This document shows positions 1 to 5,803 of a DNA stretch of 8,853 bases, piece by piece (the stretch's first letter is position 1; each line of letters opens with the position of its first letter). The notes beneath the pieces are model-generated. The model had not been told where the DNA came from. It did not search any database and saw only the letters and a list, made by a program, of their open reading frames with translations. The translations under genes were made by a program, and so were the position numbers. This DNA comes from JARKQH01 sp964631605 (GTDB taxonomy: Bacteria; Verrucomicrobiota; Verrucomicrobiia; Limisphaerales; UBA8199): NCBI GenBank assembly GCA_964631605.1, contig CAZVYG010000131.1, forward strand, positions 1 to 8,853, in the 5' to 3' direction.

Positions 1-109
1 AGCAAAATCTCACCTTAAAGTGATCTTTCGTGCGGCTCGCTAATGTTTCGGGCACTGTGGGATTGCTTCCGTTGGCCGGAACGTTACGCTCTTAAAGAAC
101 CGATTTGAT

Positions 110-1492
110 ATGAACAGTACTCATTCCAGCCTTCGATTAAGCCGCCGCCACTTTCTCCGGACGTCCGCCGCCCTGACGGCCGGCGCGCTGACCGGGCCGC
201 ACCTGGTGCCGTCTTCGGTCTTTGGCCAGAACGCTCCCAGTAATCGCATCACGCTGGGCATTATCGGGTGCGGCAACCAGAGCACGGTGGACATTCCCGA
301 GTGGCTGAAGTGCGAGGATTGCCAGATCGTTGCGGTTTGCGACGTGAACACGGCCAGTTACGGCTACAAGACGCCGCAGCAATACCTCGGCCGGGAACCG
401 CAGCGCGAATTCGTCAACAAGGCCTACGGCAGCAAAGCCGCGAGCGGCCAGTACAAAGGCTGCGATGCCTATGTGGACTTCCGCGAGGTGCTCGCCCGCA
501 GGGACATTGACGCGGTGGCCATCATCACGCCCGACCATTGGCACGCGGTCATGACCATTCTCGCCGCCCGGGCGGGCAAGGACATCTATTGCCAGAAACC
601 GCTTTCGCTGACGCTGCACGACGGTCGCGAGATGGTCAAAGCCGTCCGCCAGCACAAGCGCGTGCTGCAAACCGGCAGCCAGTGGCGTTCGAACCCGACC
701 ATCCGCCGCGCCTGTGAGTTGGTGCGCAACGGCCGCGTCGGCCAGGTCAAGCGGATTGAAACCTACGTCGCGGCCAACAACTTCAACGGGCCCGGTCCCG
801 GCTGGAAGGAAATGCCGGTGCCCCAGGGGTTTGACTATGATTTCTGGCTCGGCCCCGCCCCCAAAGCGCCGTACCACGCGGATCGCTGCCTCTACAAATT
901 CCGGTTCATTCTCGACTATTCCGGCGGCCAGACCACCAACTTCGGCGCCCACTCGATTGGCGTGGCCCAATGGGCGATGGGGACCGACGACACCATGCCG
1001 GTCGAGTTCGAGGATCTCGGCGCGGAATTTCCGCCCAAGGGCGACTTGTTCAACACGCCCACCAAAGTGGCGTTCCGGGCGCGGTACGCCAACGGCGTCG
1101 AGTTGGTGTGCAAAACCGATCCGTTCAGCTTCGGGGCAAAGTTTGAAGGCACTGAGGGGTGGCTGCGAGTGGGCAGCCGCGGCATCGAGTGCGAGCCGGC
1201 CGGCATCAAGGAGTCCATTATTGGCCCGCAGGAAAAGCACCTTTACGTCAGCAGGAACCATCAGCGGAATTTCCTCGATTGCGTGAAGTCCCGCCAGGAC
1301 CCGGTCGAGCCGGTCGAGGCCGGGCACCGCACCGCGGCCATTTGTCACCTGGGCAACATCGCGATGATCCTGGGACGGAAAATCAGGTGGGACCCGGTGA
1401 AAGAGGTGATTGTGGGCGACGACGAGGCGGCCCGGATGGCGGCGCGTCCGCTTCGAGCGCCGTGGAGCTACGACATGCCGCTGCGGACGTGA
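110..1492 (+). CDS. Tat-exported Gfo/Idh/MocA family oxidoreductase
   Basis: A probable NAD(P)-dependent oxidoreductase acting on sugars or sugar derivatives outside the cytoplasm; the substrate cannot be read from sequence. The 460-residue protein opens with a twin-arginine signal (SRRHFL at residues 11-16, then an Ala/Leu/Thr-rich stretch, likely cut after VFG near residue 39). A Rossmann dinucleotide-binding fold follows, with GIIGCG at 50-55, an acidic strand end (CDVN, 77-80) and TPDHWHA at 140-146. The family's E-K-P motif reads CQKP (161-164), so the conserved Lys163 is kept and the preceding Glu is Gln. The C-terminal alpha/beta domain has GGQTTNFGAHSIGVAQW (272-288), with His281 a catalytic candidate, and ends with the RNFLDCVKSRQDP-type segment usual in secreted members. 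Length is normal. The ATG at 110 gives a well-formed Tat signal; no clear ribosome binding site precedes it. Family and export are secure; reaction unknown. Confidence 0.93.
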   Translation: MNSTHSSLRLSRRHFLRTSAALTAGALTGPHLVPSSVFGQNAPSNRITLGIIGCGNQSTVDIPEWLKCEDCQIVAVCDVNTASYGYKTPQQYLGREPQREFVNKAYGSKAASGQYKGCDAYVDFREVLARRDIDAVAIITPDHWHAVMTILAARAGKDIYCQKPLSLTLHDGREMVKAVRQHKRVLQTGSQWRSNPTIRRACELVRNGRVGQVKRIETYVAANNFNGPGPGWKEMPVPQGFDYDFWLGPAPKAPYHADRCLYKFRFILDYSGGQTTNFGAHSIGVAQWAMGTDDTMPVEFEDLGAEFPPKGDLFNTPTKVAFRARYANGVELVCKTDPFSFGAKFEGTEGWLRVGSRGIECEPAGIKESIIGPQEKHLYVSRNHQRNFLDCVKSRQDPVEPVEAGHRTAAICHLGNIAMILGRKIRWDPVKEVIVGDDEAARMAARPLRAPWSYDMPLRT

Positions 1493-1502
1493 AGCGCCGC
1501 CG

Positions 1503-4052
1503 CTAGACCAAGGGTCCCAACCGTCCGAGTTTGATCACCGGCTCGCCTGCCGTTCGCGAGGCGGCCAGGTCCACCTCGAACTCGGCGACCCAATCGTTGT
1601 ATTCGTCGGGGTCCACCAGCATCTGCTGAACCCGCCACGACCGCCGGTCCTCGGCAACCGTGACGTAGGTGTGCCGCAGGTTGCGCGCATTCGGGTCCAG
1701 GCAGAGGAACTGGTGGTCCGACTGATACGCCTTGAAAGCCTCCTGGAGCCGCGCGGGCGTCCAGGGCTGGCCCTCCGCATCTTCCACCGAATGCAGAAAA
1801 CTCAGGGCGGCTTCGAAATCCTGGTTCACCAGCCCCCGCAGGAAACTGAAGATGCGGTTGCGAATGGCGGCGGTGAAACCCTTCGTATCGCGGGTGACAT
1901 CGGCGGCGGCTTCCTCGGCTCCCGGCGGCCGGACCTCCTTGGTCTCGGCCGGCTGATAACCGGCATCCTTGAGCTTCTCCCATTCCTCGAGCAGGCTGGA
2001 ATCCACCTGCCGGATGAGCGTGCCCAGGTAGAGTTCCATTTCCCGCACGGCCTCGGTCTTGGCGCCGTCGGGGACGGTTTGCGCGAGGACCTTATAGGCA
2101 CTGTTAAGATGCCGCAGGAGCAGGCCCTCGGACCGCTGCAGTTCATAATCCCGGATGTAATCCGAGAAGGAGCGGAACGTCTCGAACATCTCGCGGGCGA
2201 TGGATTTGGGGCGGATGTTTTCCTGGCCGACCCAGGGGTGTTTGTCGGCAAAGGCGTTGAAGGTGGAATAGACGAAATCGCGGTTGGGCTTGGGGTATTC
2301 CAGTTTTTCGAGCTCCTCCATGCGTTCTTCGTAGTCGAGGCCGGCCATTTTCATCTCGGCCATCTTCCGACTCTTGAGCTTGTCGAGTTGCTTGCGCAGG
2401 ATCACCTCCGGGTCCTCGAGGATGGACTCGACGAGCGTCAGCAGGACCAGCGGGTAATCGGGCGCCTGGGGGTCCAGCAGTGGCAGGGTTTCCAGCAGGT
2501 AAAGCGACAGCGTCTGATCCATCGAAAAATCGTCCTGCAGCTCGACGTTGACCCGCAAATAGCTTCCCTCTTCGGTTCGAGGAATGAACTCGATGATGCG
2601 CCGGTCCAGGAGGGAACGAAACAATTGCCACGCGCGCTTGAGATGATCCCGCTTGGCTTTGGGGGTTTCGTGACAATCCCGGATCAGGCGCTGCATGGCC
2701 CGGCAGCCATCGCCTTTGCGGCTCAGGACATTCAACAGCATGCCATGGGTCACCTGGAAGCGCGAGGTCAGCCGTTCCGGCTGCGCGGCGATCAACCGCA
2801 GAAAGGTGTTCTTGTCCCAGTTGACAAAGTTCCTTTCCGGCGGCTTCCGTTTCACCGACTTGCGGCCGTCGCGAGCGGCTTTCTCCTCGAGCTTGAGGTT
2901 TTCGATGACATGCTCGGGCGCCTGCGCCACGACCCAGCCCCGGTCATCAAACCCCTTGCGGCCGGCCCGGCCCGCAATCTGGTGAAAGTCCCGCGCGCTG
3001 AGGATGGCCGTCTTCTGGCCGTCGAACTTGCAAAGCCGGGTGAACAGGACGGTGCGGATGGGCATGTTGATGCCCGCGCCCAGCGTATCGGTGCCGCAGA
3101 TGATCTTGAGCAGCCCCTTCTGGGTCAACTGCTCGACCAGCACCCGGTACTTCGGCAGCAAACCCGCATGATGCAGGCCGATGCCGTGTTTGAGCCAGCG
3201 CCGGATTTCCGGTCCGTAGGGGCTGCTGAACTTGAAGCCTTCCAGGGCATGGGCGATGGCGTTTTTCTCCTCCCGCGTGCAAACGTTGATGCTGGTGAAA
3301 TCCTGCGCGCTTTGCGCGGCTTCCAATTGGGTGAAATGCACGACGTAAACGGGGCTGCGGCCCTCGGCGGCCAGCCGCTCGAGCGTCTGGGCCAGGGGAA
3401 TCTCGGAATAGGCGTATTCGAGCGGCACCGGCCGGTCCTGCGACCGAATCGTCGCCGTCGGCCGCCCGTTCCGCCGCGTCAGCTCCTCCTCGAAAAACGC
3501 GGTGTCGCCCAGGGTCGCGGACATGAGCAGGAACCTCGCCTGGGGCAAGGTGAGCAGCGGCACCTGCCAGGCCACACCCCGCTCGCGGTCGGCGTAGTAG
3601 TGGAATTCATCCATGATCACTTCGCGGAAATCCGCATCCGGGCCCTCGCGCAGCGCGATATTGGCCAGGATTTCGGCGGTGCAGCAGAGAATGGGCGCAT
3701 CGCGGTTTACCGTGGCGTCGCCCGTGCTCAAGCCGACATTGTCCGGGCCAAACTCGCGGCACAGGTCCAGCCACTTTTCGTTGACCAGGGCCTTGATCGG
3801 GCAGGTGTAAACCGACCTGCGCCCCTGGGCCACCGCCTTGAAATGCAGCGCCGCCGCCACCAACGATTTACCCGACCCGGTCGGGGTGTTCAGGATGACA
3901 TTCTTTTGCTCGAACAGCTCGAGGATGGCCGCCTCCTGGGCCGGGTAAAGCCGCAGCCGTTTGCGCTCGGTGTACTCGAGAAACTGCCCCAACAGGACAT
4001 CATTGGACAGCCGCTCATCACGCGGGATCAGATCGTAGAGGGTATCAGACAC
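1503..4052 (-). CDS. Ski2-like DEAD/DEAH-box helicase with DUF3516-type C-terminus
   Basis: An ATP-dependent superfamily II nucleic-acid helicase, probably cytoplasmic, 849 residues. Visible motifs: Q-motif-like RLYPAQ (34-39), Walker A TPTGSGKS (56-63), motif Ia TCPIKALVNEKW (83-94), Walker B DEFH (148-151), motif III SAT (178-180), GIGLHHAGLLP (290-300), TDTLGAGINMP (321-331) and motif VI QIAGRAGRKG (358-367). The HHAGLLP and GAGINMP signatures are those of Ski2/Mtr4/Hel308-like enzymes. Residues about 400-849 form a long helical region with a charged stretch (550-590) and a compact end (about 725-849); from memory this matches bacterial helicases annotated with DUF3516. RNA processing or DNA repair is possible, but the substrate is unknown. 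The GTG start at 4052 is chosen because it sits 5 nt past the upstream gene's TAA and keeps all motifs. The frame stays open far upstream, but only inside the regulator gene. No ribosome binding site is visible, so translation probably couples to the upstream gene. Confidence 0.93.
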   Translation of the reverse strand: MSDTLYDLIPRDERLSNDVLLGQFLEYTERKRLRLYPAQEAAILELFEQKNVILNTPTGSGKSLVAAALHFKAVAQGRRSVYTCPIKALVNEKWLDLCREFGPDNVGLSTGDATVNRDAPILCCTAEILANIALREGPDADFREVIMDEFHYYADRERGVAWQVPLLTLPQARFLLMSATLGDTAFFEEELTRRNGRPTATIRSQDRPVPLEYAYSEIPLAQTLERLAAEGRSPVYVVHFTQLEAAQSAQDFTSINVCTREEKNAIAHALEGFKFSSPYGPEIRRWLKHGIGLHHAGLLPKYRVLVEQLTQKGLLKIICGTDTLGAGINMPIRTVLFTRLCKFDGQKTAILSARDFHQIAGRAGRKGFDDRGWVVAQAPEHVIENLKLEEKAARDGRKSVKRKPPERNFVNWDKNTFLRLIAAQPERLTSRFQVTHGMLLNVLSRKGDGCRAMQRLIRDCHETPKAKRDHLKRAWQLFRSLLDRRIIEFIPRTEEGSYLRVNVELQDDFSMDQTLSLYLLETLPLLDPQAPDYPLVLLTLVESILEDPEVILRKQLDKLKSRKMAEMKMAGLDYEERMEELEKLEYPKPNRDFVYSTFNAFADKHPWVGQENIRPKSIAREMFETFRSFSDYIRDYELQRSEGLLLRHLNSAYKVLAQTVPDGAKTEAVREMELYLGTLIRQVDSSLLEEWEKLKDAGYQPAETKEVRPPGAEEAAADVTRDTKGFTAAIRNRIFSFLRGLVNQDFEAALSFLHSVEDAEGQPWTPARLQEAFKAYQSDHQFLCLDPNARNLRHTYVTVAEDRRSWRVQQMLVDPDEYNDWVAEFEVDLAASRTAGEPVIKLGRLGPLV

Positions 4053-4057
4053 CGCGG

Positions 4058-5506
4058 TTACCGGATGTTGAGTTCTTTTTGGATGCCGAACCGTTCGATG
4101 CGCTTGCGCAAAGTCGCGCGCGTGATGCCCAGAAGCCGGGCGGCGTGGACCTGGTTGCCCTCCGTCTCCCGGAGAGCCTGGATGACGAGCTCGCGTTCGA
4201 CCGCCGGAATGATTTTCAGCGCGGGATCGCGCTTCGCCCACTGGAAAAGCTGGCGGACCACGCCAGCGATTTCGCCCCCACCGCCCCCACCTTGCGGCAT
4301 CATGGCCAGACCGCCCCCCGTTGCGCTGTCCCGGCCGGTGATTTCCGGGGGCAGGTCCGCCGGCAGAATCGTGTCGCTTTTGCCCACCACCAGTGCCCGG
4401 CGAATAACGTTCTCCAGTTCCCGCACGTTTCCCGGCCAATGATATTTTTCCAGCAGCTTCAGAGCGGCGGGCGCGAGGGCGCGGGGGCGGGTCCCCTGTT
4501 CGCGCGCGAAGGTTTTCAGAAAATAGTTGACCAGGAGGCGGATGTCCGACTTGCGCTCGCGCAGCGGCGGGAGCTGGACGCGGACCACGTTCAACCGGTA
4601 AAAGAGGTCCTCGCGGAATTGCCGGGCGGCCACGGCCTGTTCGAGCGGGCGGTTGGTGGCCGCGATGATTCGAACATTGACCTTGAGGGGCTGGTTGCCG
4701 CCAACCCGCTCGAAGGTTCCGGACTGCAACACGCGCAGAATCTTGGTCTGGGTGGCCGGGGTCATGTCGCCGATCTCGTCCAGGAACAGCGTGCCGCCGT
4801 TGCATTGCTCGAACTTGCCGATGCGCTGCTGGGTCGCTCCGGTGAAGGCGCCGCGCTCGTGTCCGAACAATTCGCTTTCCAGCAATTGCTCGGGGATGGC
4901 GGCGCAATTCACGGCCAGAAAGGGCTGGCGGCTGCGCTCGCTATGGTGATAGATCGCCCGGGCCACGAGTTCCTTGCCGGTGCCGCTTTCGCCGGTGATC
5001 AGCGCGGTGGCATCGGAGGCCGCAAGCTGGCCGATCAGCTTGAACACCTGTTGCATCGGTTCGCTGCGCCCGACGATGCCCAGTTCATAGTCCTCCTTCT
5101 CGAGCAACGGTTGATACGACACCACCTGCCGCATGTCCCGCGCCGCTTTCAGGGCGTTCTGAACGATTTCCTTGAGCTTGGGAATGTCGAACGGTTTGAG
5201 CAGGTAATCGTAGGCGCCGAGTTTCATCGCCTCGATGGCCGTTTGGGAGGTGCCGTAGGCGGTCATCAGAATCACCAGCAGCTTCGAATCCATCTGCCGA
5301 ATCCGCCGCAACGTTTCCAGCCCGCTCATGCCCCCCATGCGGACGTCCATGATCACCACCTCGGGCTTGGCCGAGGCGATCACCCGCAAGCCCTCCTCGC
5401 CGCTGGCGGCGGTGATCAGCTCGATTTCGGGCGAATCAAAAATCCGCTGAAACGAGTAGCGCACATCCGCTTCGTCATCAATCAACAGCAACCGGCTTTT
5501 ATTCAT
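4058..5506 (-). CDS. NtrC-family sigma-54-dependent response regulator
   Basis: A cytoplasmic two-component regulator that, when phosphorylated, should bind upstream sites and remodel sigma-54 RNA polymerase by ATP hydrolysis. The 482 residues contain a receiver domain (about 4-120) with acidic pocket Asp10/Asp11, phospho-acceptor Asp54, Thr82 and Lys104. The AAA+ domain (about 143-375) has Walker A GESGTGKE (172-179), the sigma-54 contact loop GAFTGA (219-224), Walker B FLDEIGD (241-247), the FREDLFYRLN arginine region (297-306) and WPGNVREL (357-364). A Fis-type helix-turn-helix lies at about 436-475. Everything needed for phosphorylation, ATPase and sigma-54 activation is intact. A Gly-rich linker (397-412, six consecutive Gly at 406-411) separates AAA+ from HTH. 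It is the first gene of a two-gene operon with the helicase and lies divergent from the secreted protein gene. No histidine kinase is adjacent, so its signal and targets are unknown. Confidence 0.96.
   Translation of the reverse strand: MNKSRLLLIDDEADVRYSFQRIFDSPEIELITAASGEEGLRVIASAKPEVVIMDVRMGGMSGLETLRRIRQMDSKLLVILMTAYGTSQTAIEAMKLGAYDYLLKPFDIPKLKEIVQNALKAARDMRQVVSYQPLLEKEDYELGIVGRSEPMQQVFKLIGQLAASDATALITGESGTGKELVARAIYHHSERSRQPFLAVNCAAIPEQLLESELFGHERGAFTGATQQRIGKFEQCNGGTLFLDEIGDMTPATQTKILRVLQSGTFERVGGNQPLKVNVRIIAATNRPLEQAVAARQFREDLFYRLNVVRVQLPPLRERKSDIRLLVNYFLKTFAREQGTRPRALAPAALKLLEKYHWPGNVRELENVIRRALVVGKSDTILPADLPPEITGRDSATGGGLAMMPQGGGGGGEIAGVVRQLFQWAKRDPALKIIPAVERELVIQALRETEGNQVHAARLLGITRATLRKRIERFGIQKELNIR
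4273..4290 (-). repeat. 9-bp tandem duplication encoding a six-glycine run
   Basis: The plus-strand unit CGCCCCCAC occurs twice, head to tail. Read on the minus strand it encodes exactly Gly406-Gly411 of the sigma-54 regulator, in the linker between the AAA+ domain and the DNA-binding domain. Loss or gain of a unit would keep the reading frame and change linker length by three glycines. Confidence 0.85.
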
Positions 5507-5511
5507 CGAAA

Positions 5512-5526
5512 CGCGAGCACCTCGCG
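5512..5526 (-). promoter_or_regulatory. Inverted repeat in the regulator leader, next to its start codon
   Basis: A perfect 6-bp inverted repeat with a 3-nt loop (CGCGAG, GTG, CTCGCG on the minus strand) ends 5 nt before the ATG of the sigma-54 regulator. It also contains the only purine-rich, Shine-Dalgarno-like bases of the leader (GAGG). As RNA it could hide or present the ribosome entry site; as DNA it could be an operator just downstream of the predicted transcription start. Either role is inference. Confidence 0.45.
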
Positions 5527-5535
5527 ACGCCGCAC

Positions 5536-5563
5536 CTTATCGCCGGGCCGGTTGGGGTGTCAA
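5536..5563 (-). promoter_or_regulatory. Sigma-70-type promoter for the regulator-helicase operon
   Basis: On the minus strand a perfect -35 box TTGACA (5563-5558) is followed after 16 nt by GATAAG (5541-5536), which matches the -10 consensus at four of six positions. Transcription would start near 5529, giving a leader of about 23 nt before the ATG at 5506. The promoter should drive both the response regulator and the helicase, since no other leftward promoter fits between them. It implies housekeeping rather than sigma-54 control of the operon. Confidence 0.6.
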
Positions 5564-5613
5564 TGATCCACGACGCCCGCCTCTTAGGGAATCAGAGGAT
5601 TGAGGAGGCAACC

Positions 5614-5685
5614 GTGGGGAAGAGGCGTGTGGAGGGGCGCTTGCGTCGAGGCTCGCCCCGGCGGTTTGTTAAGGATTATTCTTGA
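5614..5685 (+). CDS. Doubtful 23-codon basic small ORF
   Basis: A GTG start is preceded, at 5-nt spacing, by GAGGAGG (5602-5608), one of the best Shine-Dalgarno matches in the window. The frame runs 23 codons to a TGA at 5683-5685 and encodes an Arg/Lys-rich peptide beginning GKRRVEGRLRRGSPRRF. The local DNA is purine-rich, so the ribosome site may be accidental, and the genes here generally do not use Shine-Dalgarno sequences. There is no known family match. It is recorded only because the start signal is better than that of the real genes. Confidence 0.12.
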   Translation: MGKRRVEGRLRRGSPRRFVKDYS

Positions 5686-5710
5686 GCCGATTAAATGCTG
5701 CTGATAAGAA
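5665..5710 (+). promoter_or_regulatory. Possible promoter patch for the secreted protein gene
   Basis: This is the AT-richest stretch of the intergenic region. Two weak arrangements are visible: TTGTTA (5666-5671) with TTAAAT (5691-5696), four of six matches each but a long 19-nt spacer; and TTGAGC (5682-5687) with TAAGAA (5705-5710) at 17 nt. Neither is convincing alone. A start here would give a leader of roughly 90-105 nt ahead of the ATG at 5804. Confidence 0.22.
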
Positions 5711-5728
5711 GCTGGTTTGTTCGATTGC

Positions 5729-5742
5729 GCGCCGCGCGGCGC
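5729..5742. repeat. Perfect 14-bp GC-only palindrome
   Basis: GCGCCGCGCGGCGC is identical to its reverse complement. It lies 61 bp before the ATG of the secreted protein gene and downstream of the possible promoter patch, so it could be an operator or a leader hairpin. Because it is made only of G and C in a GC-rich genome, chance is a serious alternative. Confidence 0.4.
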
Positions 5743-5803
5743 CGGAGGAGAGGCCAACCTCGGCCCATCCGGCAAGGTGCGGTATGGCGATCGGGCGGTT
5801 GTT

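Larger units (their letters stand above)
5507..5803. other. Divergent intergenic region
   Basis: These 297 bases separate the minus-strand regulator-helicase operon from the plus-strand secreted protein gene. They contain a strong sigma-70-like promoter reading left (5536-5563), a hairpin between that promoter and the regulator's ATG, an AT-rich patch that may hold a rightward promoter (5665-5710), a GC-only 14-bp palindrome (5729-5742) and a weak small-ORF candidate (5614-5685). No tRNA, riboswitch-like fold or correctly spaced sigma-54 site was found by eye. Confidence 0.8.

Noticed and set aside
50..68. Sigma-54-like element GGGCAC ... TTGCT upstream of the oxidoreductase
   Set aside because: The GG and GC are 12 nt apart instead of the strict 10, so sigma-54 holoenzyme should not recognise it.
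1492..1503. Terminator hairpin between the convergent oxidoreductase and helicase genes
   Set aside because: Only a 4-bp AGCG/CGCT stem can form and there is no T-run on either strand.
1410..4442. Very long plus-strand open frame (1010 codons) antisense to the helicase and the end of the regulator
   Set aside because: The minus strand carries every helicase motif in order, while the antisense product has no recognisable domain. Long antisense frames are expected in GC-rich genes with G/C third positions. It also overlaps the end of the oxidoreductase.
4053..4907. Upstream extension of the helicase frame to an ATG at 4907
   Set aside because: The extension runs inside the regulator gene in another frame and gives an Arg/Pro-rich sequence without motifs. 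The GTG at 4052 fits helicase length and spacing.
4079..5566. Plus-strand open frame of 495 codons antisense to the sigma-54 regulator
   Set aside because: It mirrors a gene with complete receiver, AAA+ and HTH motifs. Its His/Gln/Arg-rich product looks like a reverse-strand shadow.
5713..5728. Sigma-54-like element TGG ... TTGC upstream of the secreted protein gene
   Set aside because: The gap between GG and GC is 11 nt instead of 10, and the -24 box lacks CAC.
5744..5753. GGAGGAGAGG as a ribosome binding site
   Set aside because: No start codon lies within normal spacing; the nearest in-frame start, GTG at 5777, is 23 nt away.
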